A stretch of 64,000 nucleotides of DNA, taken from NCBI GenBank assembly GCA_048499455.1, contig JASNZV010000009.1, positions 207,957 through 271,956 on the forward strand, read 5' to 3'. Within the stretch, counting starts at the first letter, position 1; each line of letters starts with the position of its first letter. This DNA is from CFX5 sp023384495 (lineage in GTDB: Bacteria; Chloroflexota; Anaerolineae; Caldilineales; Caldilineaceae). The notes beneath the pieces are model-generated. The model ran no database searches. It was not told the origin of the DNA and worked only from the letters and a program-made list of their open reading frames with translations. Positions 50,282-59,829 of this stretch are shown here, in pieces. Both the position numbers and the translations under genes were made by a program.

Positions 50282-51949
50282 GTGAAGGCTCAATCTTTCT
50301 TTTCTCCCGATCCATCCAAGTCGGCATCTGAATCATCGAAGGAATCATCGCACGACGAACGTTCATCTCTATTTTTGCAGGATGGTCACCGCAGTCAAAA
50401 TCTTGCCGAACAAGTGAGCGCCGCCAATGGCGCTGAGCAACCACCCCAACCACCGCTTGTGGGGCCGAAAGCGGTGGTTGCACTGGATGCACACGGCGCC
50501 CAGCGTCCGCCTCTTGTCCATGCCAATGAGGCCGCCGAGGCCGATCCGCACAGTGTGTGGCAGATGCTCTTGGGTGAGCTAGAGTTGCAGATGCCGGCGG
50601 CCACCTTCAACACATGGGTGCGCGACACCTGGGTATTGGGATATGAGGACGGTGAGTTTATCATCGGGTTGCCCAATGCCTATGCGCGCGATTGGCTCGA
50701 GAACCGCCTGCGCTACAAGATCAAACGCGCGTTGACCACGATTATGCAGCGTCAGGTCCAGGTCACCTTCCAAATCACACCACGCCAGGTGGTTGATATG
50801 CCGGAAGCCAAACCTGCCCCGCTCTACGAAACGCGGCGCGAGGAGCCGGCCGCGGCGCCGCCTCCGCTGCCGGGGGATGTCAAACCCGCGCCTGAGCTGG
50901 GCAGCCCTATGCGCACGCAGCAGGGCGGAGTGCCGTTGAATATCAATCACACCTTCGAGGCCTTTGTGGTGGGCAGCCACAACCGGCTTGCCCACGCCGC
51001 TGCAATGGCTGTCGCCGAAAAGCCGGGCCTCAGTTTCAACCCGCTATTTATCTATGGCGGTGTAGGCCTGGGCAAGACGCACCTGCTGCACGCGATTGGC
51101 AATCGGGCGCAACAGTTGGGGTACATTGTCCTCTATTGTTCATCCGAACAATTTACCAATGACCTCATCGCCGCAATTCGTTCGCAGACAACCGAACGCT
51201 TTCGCAACAAATACCGCGAGGTCGAACTGTTGTTGATCGATGACATTCAGTTTATCGGCGGCAAAGAGAGCACACAAGAAGAGTTCTTCCATACCTTCAA
51301 CCATCTTCATGCAGCAGGGCGGCAGGTGGTGCTCAGCAGCGACCGCCCACCCAAGGCGTTGGCCACGTTGGAAGAGCGCCTGCGCAGCCGCTTTGAAGGG
51401 GGCTTGCAGACAGACATTTCCCAGCCCGATTTTGAGACGCGGGTGGCGATCCTCCAGGCCAAGGCCGCGCGGCTGGGTATGGCTGTCGACCCTGGCGTGC
51501 TCATGTTGGTGGCCGAACGAGTCGACAGCAATATCCGCGAGCTAGAGGGGGCGCTCAATCGGCTGGCGCTTCAGGCACGGCTGGTAAATAGCCCGCTCAC
51601 GGTCACATTGGCGACGAACATTCTCAACGATTTGGCTCCGCTGCGTTCCGTTTGTGGGCCGGATGAAATGGTGGCGATCATCGCCGCACACTTCGACTTG
51701 CAGGCGGCCGACCTCACCGGGCGGCGGCGAACTCAAGAGATCGCGCTGCCCCGGCAAATCGCCATGTACTTGTTGAATGAAGAGCATGATCTTTCGTTGT
51801 CGGCGATTGGTGAGCACCTGGGCGGGCGCGACCACAGCACGATCCGCTATGGGATTGAGCAGATTGCCTCCATGCTGGAGCGTGACGAGCGCCTGCGCGA
51901 TACCATTATGACGTTGCGCGAAAAGATCTATGCGCCTTCCTTTCGATAG
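50282..51949 (+). CDS. dnaA: Chromosomal replication initiator DnaA
   Basis: A 555-aa DnaA. Domain I begins near residue 93 (VWQMLLGELELQM). The AAA+ domain III has Walker A GGVGLGKTH, Walker B LLLIDDIQF and the initiator motif. Domain IV has the DNA-binding signature GGRDHSTIRYG. GTG 50282 has GAGGAG at good spacing but gives about 90 low-complexity residues (Ser- then Pro/Ala-rich) before domain I, longer than usual. Internal GTG starts are possible. Followed by recA, rny and spoVS. Confidence 0.96.
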   Translation: MKAQSFFSPDPSKSASESSKESSHDERSSLFLQDGHRSQNLAEQVSAANGAEQPPQPPLVGPKAVVALDAHGAQRPPLVHANEAAEADPHSVWQMLLGELELQMPAATFNTWVRDTWVLGYEDGEFIIGLPNAYARDWLENRLRYKIKRALTTIMQRQVQVTFQITPRQVVDMPEAKPAPLYETRREEPAAAPPPLPGDVKPAPELGSPMRTQQGGVPLNINHTFEAFVVGSHNRLAHAAAMAVAEKPGLSFNPLFIYGGVGLGKTHLLHAIGNRAQQLGYIVLYCSSEQFTNDLIAAIRSQTTERFRNKYREVELLLIDDIQFIGGKESTQEEFFHTFNHLHAAGRQVVLSSDRPPKALATLEERLRSRFEGGLQTDISQPDFETRVAILQAKAARLGMAVDPGVLMLVAERVDSNIRELEGALNRLALQARLVNSPLTVTLATNILNDLAPLRSVCGPDEMVAIIAAHFDLQAADLTGRRRTQEIALPRQIAMYLLNEEHDLSLSAIGEHLGGRDHSTIRYGIEQIASMLERDERLRDTIMTLREKIYAPSFR

Positions 51950-52065
51950 CTCAGTGAAGAGAGCGATGAAGCCGGCTTGTGCGTAATTTGGATGAGATCT
52001 ATCAGCACGAACAGAGGACGAATACATAGCGGCCTCACCTCATGCTAATTATCTCTTAATCTTGT

Positions 52066-52094
52066 TTGCAATTTTTGCATAATTTCTGTAAACT
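52066..52094 (+). promoter_or_regulatory. recA promoter candidate
   Basis: TTGCAA, a 17-bp spacer and TAAACT lie about 75 bp before the recA start. No GAAC-N4-GTTC palindrome was seen around it, unlike uvrB. Confidence 0.45.
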
Positions 52095-52170
52095 ATGCAC
52101 CTAAGCGCAAAAGTTGCATTGGAACTGCACAGAAGATTTTGCGGGTAGGTGTGCGAGTTCGGAGTCACCC

Positions 52171-53229
52171 ATGAGCAATGATGGTCGCCAGAAGGCATTA
52201 GCGTCGACGCTGGCCGGCCTGAATAAACGGTTTGGGGATGGGATCGTCATGCGGCTGGGTGACGCCAGCCGGCTTCACGTCGAGGCCATTCCCACCGGCA
52301 GTTTGAGCCTGGACATTGCCTTGGGCGTTGGTGGTGTGCCTCGCGGTCGCATCGTCGAAGTCTACGGGCCAGAAAGTTCGGGCAAAACGACCCTTTGCTT
52401 GCATGTGATTGCCGAGGCGCAGCGGGCCGGCGGGCTCTGCGGGTTTGTCGATGTGGAACACGCGCTCGACCCAGCCTACGCCGCCAAAATCGGCGTTGAT
52501 GTGAATAACCTCTATGTCAGCCAACCCGACACGGGTGAACAGGCATTGGAGATCACCGAAGCGCTTGTTCGGTCGGGCGCCATGGATGTGGTGGTGGTGG
52601 ATAGTGTGGCTGCGTTGGTCCCACGCGCTGAAATCGAAGGCGAAATGGGTGACAGCCACGTGGGCCTACAGGCGCGGCTCATGAGCCAGGCGCTGCGCAA
52701 GCTGACCGGGGCTGTTAAGTCAACCGGCGTCTGTATGGTCTTCACGAACCAATTGCGCCAGAAGATTGGCGTCATGTTTGGCAACCCAGAGACTACCACC
52801 GGAGGCATGGCCTTGCGTTTCTACGCCAGTGTCCGTCTGGATGTTCGTCGCATCGAGTCGATCAAGTTGGGCGACCAGGTGATTGGCAATCGAACACGTG
52901 TAACGGTGAAAAAAAACAAGGTTGCCCCACCGTTCCGGGTAGCTGAGTTTGACATCATGTACAATGAGGGTATCAGTACGGTGGGCGATCTTCTGGACCT
53001 GGGTGTTGAATATGACATTCTTGCCAAGCGCGGCGCATATTTCCGGTTTAATGAAGAGATCATTGGGCAGGGGCGAGAGGCGGCAAAAGAGTTTCTGCGC
53101 ACCAATCCCCATATTGCCCAATCGATTGATGCGCTGGTGCGGAGTAAAGCTGGCCTGACAGCTACTGAGGCTGCCCCATCGGTCAACGGCGAGCTCTCTG
53201 CCGACGAGACTGTCGCCCTCCGCGCCTAG
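52171..53229 (+). CDS. recA: Recombinase RecA
   Basis: A 352-aa RecA for homologous recombination and SOS induction. Walker A GPESSGKTT, Walker B VVVVDSVAALVP and the loop region EMGDSHVGLQARLMSQALRK are intact. ATG 52171 gives the standard length. The longer frame from 52114 is not conserved. There is no intein. A terminator follows at 53390. Confidence 0.98.
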   Translation: MSNDGRQKALASTLAGLNKRFGDGIVMRLGDASRLHVEAIPTGSLSLDIALGVGGVPRGRIVEVYGPESSGKTTLCLHVIAEAQRAGGLCGFVDVEHALDPAYAAKIGVDVNNLYVSQPDTGEQALEITEALVRSGAMDVVVVDSVAALVPRAEIEGEMGDSHVGLQARLMSQALRKLTGAVKSTGVCMVFTNQLRQKIGVMFGNPETTTGGMALRFYASVRLDVRRIESIKLGDQVIGNRTRVTVKKNKVAPPFRVAEFDIMYNEGISTVGDLLDLGVEYDILAKRGAYFRFNEEIIGQGREAAKEFLRTNPHIAQSIDALVRSKAGLTATEAAPSVNGELSADETVALRA

Positions 53230-53510
53230 GCTGCGTGGAAGCCACACACACCGCCACGATCTGAAAGTTCCAATGCATGGTCGAGCCGCCAATCGGCGAC
53301 TCGGCAAAGTTCATCATCACTGTCTACCTGTTTACCTCCTGTTTTTAGCGTTTACGCAACGGACAGGGCAGGTCAAACAGATGATCGTTGCGCTGTAGCA
53401 TGTTGCTGCAGCGCTTTTTGTTTAGAAGCTGCCCGGCATCCGGCGCCGATCTGTATGCGTCGTCCGTCTTTGCAAGTGTACCGTGTTCGCGCCGTTGCTC
53501 GACTGGGACT
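53230..53510. other. Intergenic region after recA
   Basis: Apart from the recA terminator and the flanking repeat copy B, no gene is convincing in this stretch. A minus-strand frame (53373-53561) overlaps both and has no family similarity. Confidence 0.5.
53390..53419 (+). terminator. recA terminator
   Basis: GCGCTGTAGC (53390-53399) pairs with GCTGCAGCGC (53405-53414, one G-T pair) around 5 nt, followed by five T and a further T-rich stretch. Confidence 0.75.
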
Positions 53511-53608
53511 TAGCGCCGATCCGAATAACGCTGCGGCCAGGCGAATTCGTAGCAAATTCATAGATGTCGTTGCCGGGCCCGCAGGCGTGATTCGGACAGG
53601 TTCTTACT
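53511..53608. repeat. Dispersed repeat family A/B/C, copy B
   Basis: The fullest copy: GCGCCGATCCGAATAACGCT, then a ~45-nt middle (GTAG...ATAGATGTCG), then GGGCCCGCAGGCGTGATTCG and GGTTCTTACT. The ends form ~20-bp imperfect inverted repeats. It sits in the recA-rny gap, about 30 bp before the rny start. Confidence 0.65.
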
Positions 53609-53633
53609 CAACTCAACCTTGAGGATATGAAAT

Positions 53634-55205
53634 ATGGATATAATGACTGTGCTGGCTATTGTGCTGATCATTCTCTTTTCGGCTGTCAGCGCTTTCGTGG
53701 CCGCTCGTATGGCCTATGAACGAGGTCGCAGGCTTGGCCAACAGGCGGAACAAGACCGGCAGACTCGGCTGCTGCAGGACGCTCAAGAACAGGCTACCCA
53801 TATCCGTGCTGCGGCCGAAACCGAGGCAAAGGAATTGAGACTTGCCATCAAAGAGGAGGAGGTGCAGAAGCGCAACGAACTGGAAGCGGAGGTCTCGCGC
53901 CGCCGCAAAGAATTGGAGCGCATAGAGGAGCGGCTTCAGAACCGGCTCGATAGCGCCGAGCGAAGGCTGGAGCAAATTGAGGTGCGCGAACGGAAACTCA
54001 ACCAACGCCAGAGCCAACTCGATCAGCGCACGGCCAAGCTGGAAAAGATGGAAGAGGAATGGACGAATGAACTCCAACGGGTCGCGCAAATGAATCAAGA
54101 AGAGGCGCGGCAGGTGTTGTTGGCTGAGGTGGAAAAGAACACACGCCAAGAGCTTGCCCGCGTCATCCGTGAGGTGGAGGCGCAGACCGCTGAAGAGGCA
54201 GACCGCCGCGCCCGCGAGATCATCACGCTGGCTATCGAGCGCGTGGCCAGTGACCATGTGGCCGAATACGCCGTCAGCAGTGTCGATTTGCCCTCTGATG
54301 AGATGAAGGGCCGTATTATTGGTCGCCAGGGCCGCAACATCCGCGCCATTGAGCAGGCGTTGGGGGTAGACCTGGTCGTCGATGACACACCCGAGGCGAT
54401 CATCATTAGCAGTTTTGACCCCATCCGCCGCGAGGTGGCGCGCATGACGTTGAGCAAATTGGTGGCCGATGGACGCATCCACCCGGCGCGGATCGAGAAG
54501 GAAGTGGAGAAAGCGCGCCAAGAGATCGACCGTGTGATCATGGAGGCCGGTGAGCAGGCAATTGTCGAGACGGGCGCCCAGGGCCTCCACCGCGAGATTC
54601 AAAAGCTGCTGGGGCGTCTCAAGTTTCGCACCAGCTATGGGCAAAACCAACTGTTTCACGCCATCGAGACTTCGCATGTCGCCGGCGTGATTGCCAGCGA
54701 GCTACACGCCAATGTCAAGGTTGCCCGTCTGGGCGGGCTGCTGCATGATATTGGCAAGGCGGTCAGCCATGAAATCGACGGCCCACACGCCATTGTGGGT
54801 GGCGAGATTGCCAAACGCTTTGGTGTAAACGACGCCGTGGTCAACTGTATCGCCAGCCACCACGGCGAGGTAGAGCCGCAATCGATCGAGGCGATCATTG
54901 TGGCGGCGGCGGACGCCATCAGCGGCGCGCGCCCCGGCGCCCGCCGTGAAAGCCTGGAAACCTATATCAAGCGCGTCACCGAACTGGAGGAGATTGGCAA
55001 CAGCTTCACCGGTGTCAGCCAGACCTTTGCCATTCAGGCCGGTCGCGAGATTCGCGTCATTGTCCGCCCAGACGATGTGGACGATATGGCGGCGATCAAT
55101 CTGAGCAAGGAGATTGCCAAGAAGATCGAGGACAATCTCCAGTATCCCGGTCAGATCCGCGTGACGGTTGTACGTGAGACGCGCGCGGTGGAGTATGCCA
55201 AATAG
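53634..55205 (+). CDS. rny: Ribonuclease Y
   Basis: A 523-aa membrane-anchored endoribonuclease that initiates mRNA decay. One N-terminal helix (about residues 2-25) is followed by a long charged coiled coil (to ~200). Then come a KH domain (GRIIGRQGRNIRAIEQALGV), an HD domain with HVAGVIASELHANVKVARLG and LHDIGKAVSHEIDG, and the terminal catalytic block. The order recA-rny-spoVS is shared with many Chloroflexota and Firmicutes. A terminator follows. Confidence 0.97.
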   Translation: MDIMTVLAIVLIILFSAVSAFVAARMAYERGRRLGQQAEQDRQTRLLQDAQEQATHIRAAAETEAKELRLAIKEEEVQKRNELEAEVSRRRKELERIEERLQNRLDSAERRLEQIEVRERKLNQRQSQLDQRTAKLEKMEEEWTNELQRVAQMNQEEARQVLLAEVEKNTRQELARVIREVEAQTAEEADRRAREIITLAIERVASDHVAEYAVSSVDLPSDEMKGRIIGRQGRNIRAIEQALGVDLVVDDTPEAIIISSFDPIRREVARMTLSKLVADGRIHPARIEKEVEKARQEIDRVIMEAGEQAIVETGAQGLHREIQKLLGRLKFRTSYGQNQLFHAIETSHVAGVIASELHANVKVARLGGLLHDIGKAVSHEIDGPHAIVGGEIAKRFGVNDAVVNCIASHHGEVEPQSIEAIIVAAADAISGARPGARRESLETYIKRVTELEEIGNSFTGVSQTFAIQAGREIRVIVRPDDVDDMAAINLSKEIAKKIEDNLQYPGQIRVTVVRETRAVEYAK

Positions 55206-55276
55206 GCCGCGGGCGTAGCGAAGTCGCGTTGCGGGCTGAACAGAATTTCAGGCCGCCCATCTGAATATGCAACCAG

Positions 55277-55316
55277 AAAGCCTCCAGGGGCGTGAAAATC
55301 CTCCTGGAGGCTTTTG
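55277..55316 (+). terminator. rny terminator
   Basis: A perfect 12-bp stem (AAAGCCTCCAGG with CCTGGAGGCTTT) around 14 nt, followed by T residues. It lies 72 bp after the rny stop. Confidence 0.85.
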
Positions 55317-55721
55317 ATTTGGGCCGCAAAGGTCTTCCCACCTAGCCAAAAAGTGAAAGCAACCGGTAAGCTCCACAGCGACCATTTTCGCCTATAATGG
55401 GCACACGGGCGCGAGCGCAACTGCGCAGCTATGGTTGCTTTGAAAACGTAAACGCCGCCTGTCTGTAAAGGTAAAGAAACTCGCGTTATCAAACAGAGAA
55501 AAAGATGGCCGGCATTTTTTTCTGAAAAATACTGCCAAACCACAACAAGAAACGGTAAGCTTTTTTCATGGCGCCTGGCGTATCCTTTGGCCGTAGATCA
55601 CGTCCAATCAATCACAGGTAAGCAACGCTCTTTCGGCTTGCCGACAGCTTTCCAAGCAGACGCAGTTTCGTACGACCGGCAAACATCACTGATCTACGTT
55701 CTAACCAGGAGGCACACCAAC
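55317..55721 (+). other. Intergenic region before spoVS
   Basis: About 400 bp with no convincing gene. A TATAAT sits at 55393-55398 without a matching -35. The last part carries the AGGAGG of spoVS. It may hold its promoter and a long leader. Confidence 0.4.
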
Positions 55722-56009
55722 ATGGCTGAGCTCATCAAAGTCTCTGCACAATCACGTTCAACGGCCGTTGCCGGCGCCATTGCTGGGGTCATGCGCGAAG
55801 AGGGGTATGCAGAGATGCAGGCAATTGGCGCCAGCGCTGTAAACCAGGCCATCAAGGCGATTGCCATTGCGCGTGGCTACTTGCAACAAGATGGCTTTGA
55901 CCTCATGACAGTCCCCAGCTTTACAGAAGTCGATATCGAAGGTAGCGAACGCACCGCGGTGCGGATTGCCATCTTCAAGCAATTACCCTGTGAACAGCAA
56001 ATTGGGTAA
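55722..56009 (+). CDS. spoVS: Stage V sporulation protein S (SpoVS)-like
   Basis: A 95-aa SpoVS/Alba-like protein. The sequence ELIKVSAQSRSTAVAGAIAG, INAxxx-like central helices (IGASAVNQAIKAIAIARGYL) and a C-terminal beta strand match the family, thought to bind nucleic acid. AGGAGG precedes ATG 55722. Spores are not expected in Chloroflexota, so the protein likely has a regulatory or chromatin-type role. The gene neighbours rny as in Bacillus. Confidence 0.93.
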   Translation: MAELIKVSAQSRSTAVAGAIAGVMREEGYAEMQAIGASAVNQAIKAIAIARGYLQQDGFDLMTVPSFTEVDIEGSERTAVRIAIFKQLPCEQQIG

Positions 56010-56062
56010 GCGGTAATCCGAATCGGGCGCGTGGCGATGGGTATTTGATTTCAAGGTGGGAC

Positions 56063-56099
56063 AAAAACAGGGTGGATGTTTTGCATCCACCCTGTTTTT
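56063..56099. terminator. Bidirectional terminator between spoVS and ricT
   Basis: A perfect 16-bp stem (AAAAACAGGGTGGATG and its complement) with a 5-nt loop has A and T runs at opposite ends. It can terminate spoVS and the convergent ricT transcript. Confidence 0.88.
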
Positions 56100-56181
56100 G
56101 ATACTGGTATATTGGCTCATAGGTCTGAGCGCTGGCATGACAAGTCACGCCAGGGGGTATGACCTTCAGCCTGACCTTGAC

Positions 56182-57192
56182 CTACTCGCGTCGTCGACGG
56201 CGGCGTGTGCGCCGGCCACGTTCGCTGGCGTTTGCGTCATCACCGTCTGCCGGCGGGCGGCGCCCGCGTGTCTCTGGGGCCGGGCCTGTCGCCGCCCTTT
56301 GCTGGCGTAGACGCGCATTGTCCTCTTCGGCGCTTGCCCGCCGTTTGGTGGTGCAGCCTCCGCAGGTGCTACATCCCCCCCCAGCCCCGCTTTTGCTGAT
56401 GATGAGCTCCGCAACCGCAAATTCGGCCAATGCCTTGTTCTCAAGCATGACCGTCACTGTCTCTTTGAGGGGGTGAATATGGCGGACGCGCCCGGCCCCC
56501 TGTGGTGTAACCACCTCAGCGCCCAGCTTGGGCATTTTTTTGTTTTGCTCTTTGTAGTGAGCGTCCTCATACGAAAGGCAGCAAAGCAGACGCCCACAGA
56601 CGCCACTGATCTCTTCTGGGTTAAGCGGCAACTGTTGGTTCTTGGCCATACGGATGCTGACAGGGGTAAACTCGCGCAACCAGCTTGTGCAGCAGAGCTG
56701 GCGGCCGCATTTGCCCACCCCGTCGAGCAGCTTGGCTTCATCACGCACACCAATCTGGCGCATCTCAATACGTGTGTGGAAGATGCGCGCTAGATCGCGC
56801 ACCAACGACCGAAAATCGACGCGCGCCTCCGATGAGAAATAGACCAACAGACGGCCACCCGTGTAATTGTAATCGCAGCGCACAATCTTGATCTCAAGAT
56901 TGTACTCGCGCGCCTTGGCCCGGCAGACGGCGAGCGCTTCTTGCTCTTTGTGCGCCCAGCGGTCTTTTTGCACCATATCCCACGGTGTCGCGCGGCGGAC
57001 AATGCTCTTCATCTCGCCTACGACCTCGCGCGCATCGATGTGATGGGGAGGCTCCACGACCTGGGCGACTTCTACACCCTTGGCTGTGTTCACAATCACA
57101 TAGTCATTGAACATCAAGTCGAGCAGGCCATCGGGATCAAAATGATAGACTTTGGTCACCGGCTCAAATTGTAAACCCACTACAATGGGCAT
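56182..57192 (-). CDS. ricT: PSP1-domain protein RicT (YaaT)
   Basis: A 336-aa PSP1-domain protein. Cys-rich motifs GKCGRQLCCTSW and GVCGRLLCCLSYE are those that bind Fe-S clusters in the Bacillus RicAFT (Y-complex), which directs RNase Y. The C terminus has an extra CSTCGGCTTK motif and an Arg-rich tail (RRTRRRRRRE). A role with the neighbouring RNase Y is attractive; ricA and ricF were not seen. It is transcribed after holB, 14 bp apart. Confidence 0.93.
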   Translation of the reverse strand: MPIVVGLQFEPVTKVYHFDPDGLLDLMFNDYVIVNTAKGVEVAQVVEPPHHIDAREVVGEMKSIVRRATPWDMVQKDRWAHKEQEALAVCRAKAREYNLEIKIVRCDYNYTGGRLLVYFSSEARVDFRSLVRDLARIFHTRIEMRQIGVRDEAKLLDGVGKCGRQLCCTSWLREFTPVSIRMAKNQQLPLNPEEISGVCGRLLCCLSYEDAHYKEQNKKMPKLGAEVVTPQGAGRVRHIHPLKETVTVMLENKALAEFAVAELIISKSGAGGGCSTCGGCTTKRRASAEEDNARLRQQRAATGPAPETRGRRPPADGDDANASERGRRTRRRRRRE

Positions 57193-57206
57193 ATGTTTCT
57201 TTGCTC

Positions 57207-58352
57207 CTACATTTCGTCCAAACGCTGGGCCTGCGCCCCGAGGCGCGGCATGTGCAATAACAGAACGTCAAGCGCCATGCGGGTATTCACGGTGTGATGC
57301 AAATAGCGATCAACCCGCCGCAACAACGAAAGATAGCGTTGGGTCTCCTCAGGCGAAAATTGTTGTCCCTGGGCCGTCAATCGTGGCAGTTGGTCTACAT
57401 TGATGCACTCGTCAGCACACCCAGCCTGCGTCAACAACAGATCGCGCCACCAGGCAAGCCATGTCTCCAACATCCCAAAGATCTGGCGGCTATTCCGGTT
57501 GCCGGCCAACTGCTCGGCCAGCGCCAATCGCTCGATACGGTCTGCGGCCAACATTTGCCACAACGCCTGAAGATGGGCAAGCCGCTCGGTCTGGCCTTCG
57601 GGCCGCTCTCGTTGCTCAACCGCCCAGCCCAACCGTCCGTTTGCAAGGCGGGCCAACAGTGCAGCCTGCTCGGGGGGCGCCTGCCATTGCTGGGTTAGGG
57701 CCTGGCCAATGACCTGAGGGGAAAGCGGTCGTAGCTCTATCATCCGGCAACGACTGACGATGGTAGGCAACAACTGGCTCCGCTCTGCGGCGGTCAGACA
57801 GAGCACCACGTGGTCGGGCGGTTCTTCCAACGTTTTTAGCAACTTATTGGCAAAAACGGGATGGGCGGCATGGAAATCTTGCACCAAGAAGAACTTGTAT
57901 TGCCCTTCTACGGGCCGCAGCGCCGCGTCATGGATCAACTCGGCGGCTTGTTCAGACCGCAACAACCCGTTGAGTCGATCCACCGCCCCATCCTTATCCA
58001 CAGGCTGTATGAGGCGAAAATCAGGGTGACTGCCCTTTTGTAGCAGCCGGCACGACCGGCACTCCCCACATGGACGATTTGACGTACCGGTGCATAGAAT
58101 GGCCTGCGCAAAAGCGCGCGCAAGCGTACTTTTGCCGATCTGTCGCTGACCCAACAAAAGGAGGGGATGATAGGCGCCCGATGTGGTGTGTGAGAAGTCA
58201 TGCAGGCTGTGCTGCAACGCCATCACCGCATGTCTATGACCATATACCGGCCATCCCCCGGCGCGACGGAGGCTGTCATCGCCTGTGAAATCGGAAACTT
58301 CGCTTGCAGCCTTCACAGCACGCATTCTAGCACAGAGGAGGAACCGCGCCAA
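57207..58352 (-). CDS. holB: DNA polymerase III subunit delta' (HolB)
   Basis: A 381-aa clamp-loader AAA+ protein. A P-loop-like LLGQRQIGKST, the zinc motif CGECRSCRLLQKGSHPD and the sensor LLKTLEEPPDHVV are present, matching the delta'/gamma family. An earlier start at Met10 (58325) is possible because the first ten residues lack conservation. It precedes ricT on the minus strand and diverges from the lipoprotein gene at 58444. Confidence 0.9.
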   Translation of the reverse strand: MARFLLCARMRAVKAASEVSDFTGDDSLRRAGGWPVYGHRHAVMALQHSLHDFSHTTSGAYHPLLLLGQRQIGKSTLARAFAQAILCTGTSNRPCGECRSCRLLQKGSHPDFRLIQPVDKDGAVDRLNGLLRSEQAAELIHDAALRPVEGQYKFFLVQDFHAAHPVFANKLLKTLEEPPDHVVLCLTAAERSQLLPTIVSRCRMIELRPLSPQVIGQALTQQWQAPPEQAALLARLANGRLGWAVEQRERPEGQTERLAHLQALWQMLAADRIERLALAEQLAGNRNSRQIFGMLETWLAWWRDLLLTQAGCADECINVDQLPRLTAQGQQFSPEETQRYLSLLRRVDRYLHHTVNTRMALDVLLLHMPRLGAQAQRLDEM

Positions 58353-58443
58353 ATGATCCCCATTACCGCCGGTTCACATGCCCTGCCACCGGTGTGGTAT
58401 ACTGTAGCAGGCGCCGACAAACCTGCTTTTTGATATCCATCCA

Positions 58444-59775
58444 ATGCACATTCGATTTCCACACCCAACCCGGACAGATGCTGTAGGGGTGCGCGCCCAG
58501 GCATTGCGCCTTTGCGGAATCCTCATCATACTCTTGTGGCTGGCGAGTTGTCGTCAGGCCGAGATCACGCCCACGCCACAGCTTGCCCCAGTCGACCCCC
58601 AGCCAGCCGTGGCGCAAACACCGGCGCCGGCCAGCACAACCGGTGTGCACTCGCCCGCTGATCAACGCCCATTGGTTGTCTGGATGCCCTCTTCGGTTAT
58701 GCCGCCACCTCAGAGCGCGGGCGGCGCGTTGCTTGCCCAGACGCTCACCGAGTTTTCAGCGGCGCAGTCAGGGCAACAAGTCGAGGTGTTGCGTAAAGCT
58801 GACGAAGGGCAGGCCGGGATGGTGAGTTATTTGCGCAATGCGCAACAGGTGGCGCCAACGATTCTGCCCGACCTCATCCTCATTGACACGCAGCATCTGT
58901 GGCAAGTTGCTGAATTAGGGTTGATTCGGCCGTTGACCCAGACGCAAATGGTGCATCGTGAGGGATTCTATAATTTTGCGCAGGATGCGATCATGCTCAA
59001 TGAGCGTCGGTATGGGGTGCCATACTTTGCCAATGTGATCCATCTTGCCTATGACACACGCGCTGTGGATACGCCGCCCAGCACGTGGGAGGAACTCCTT
59101 CAATCCGGCTATCGGTTCACCTTTACGGCAGGTGGTCGTGGTGGGCAGGCCGATGAGTGGGTATTGTTGCATTTTCTGCAATCGGGGGGGCAGTGGGTGC
59201 GGGGTGACGGTGAGCAGCTTCAGCCCACCCTCACAATGTTTGCGAGCATCGAACGCGCCCGTGCCGAGGGCGTCTTCCCTGGCGACCTAATGGGCTTCAC
59301 CACGCCCGGCGCCGTCTGGTCGGCGTTGCTGTCTGGCGCAACGGAGACGGCCAGCGTGCCCGCCCGCCTCTACCTTACCCAACGAGGGGGCGCACCTACA
59401 GTGATGCCAGCCCCGCTGCCTGGGGTTGCCGAGGGGCCGAAAACACTTGCCACTGTCTACGCATTTGCCATACTTGCAACTGACCAACAGCGTCAGGAGT
59501 GGTCACTGGCCTTGATCGATCGTCTGCTGGCGCCCGAAGTGCATGGTCGGTGGGCGCTTTCCGAATCCTGGCTGCCCACGCGTGAGGAGGCGTTTCAACA
59601 GTGGCCGGTGAATGACGAGTATGTGGGATTGTTGCAGGATTTACTGACAACGGCGGCAGCGCCGCCCAGCGAGCGCTCATTCATGGAGTTGAGCAAGCAA
59701 CTTCAGCACGCGCTGAGTGGGATCATCAGTGGTGAGCTGACGCCGGAAGCGGCAGCACAGGAATTCGCGCCATGA
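58444..59775 (+). CDS. ABC-type sugar-binding lipoprotein
   Basis: A 443-aa extracellular solute-binding lipoprotein (family 1). The signal peptide ends in LWLASC (Cys near 37), followed by a Pro/Ala-rich linker. The binding-protein core runs from about residue 80 (LVVWMPSSVMP) and shows the family pattern, with LLIDRLLAPEVHGRWALS-like repeats near the C terminus. No permease or ATPase lies nearby, so it is an orphan here. TATACT lies about 45 bp upstream of the start. Confidence 0.83.
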   Translation: MHIRFPHPTRTDAVGVRAQALRLCGILIILLWLASCRQAEITPTPQLAPVDPQPAVAQTPAPASTTGVHSPADQRPLVVWMPSSVMPPPQSAGGALLAQTLTEFSAAQSGQQVEVLRKADEGQAGMVSYLRNAQQVAPTILPDLILIDTQHLWQVAELGLIRPLTQTQMVHREGFYNFAQDAIMLNERRYGVPYFANVIHLAYDTRAVDTPPSTWEELLQSGYRFTFTAGGRGGQADEWVLLHFLQSGGQWVRGDGEQLQPTLTMFASIERARAEGVFPGDLMGFTTPGAVWSALLSGATETASVPARLYLTQRGGAPTVMPAPLPGVAEGPKTLATVYAFAILATDQQRQEWSLALIDRLLAPEVHGRWALSESWLPTREEAFQQWPVNDEYVGLLQDLLTTAAAPPSERSFMELSKQLQHALSGIISGELTPEAAAQEFAP

Positions 59776-59780
59776 AAAAC

Positions 59781-59813
59781 AGCGGGGATGATTCTACAGT
59801 AATCATCCCCGCT
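59781..59813 (-). terminator. Terminator of the ribosomal-protein operon
   Basis: A perfect 13-bp stem AGCGGGGATGATT/AATCATCCCCGCT with a 7-nt loop is followed on the minus strand by TGTTTTTC. It ends the rplJ-rplL transcript and faces the convergent lipoprotein gene. Confidence 0.85.
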
Positions 59814-59829
59814 GCTATGCGCCGTCGTT

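Noticed and set aside
51960..52170. LexA box at recA
   Set aside because: Words such as GAACAGAGGACG and GAACTGCACAG lack the second half-site GTTC.
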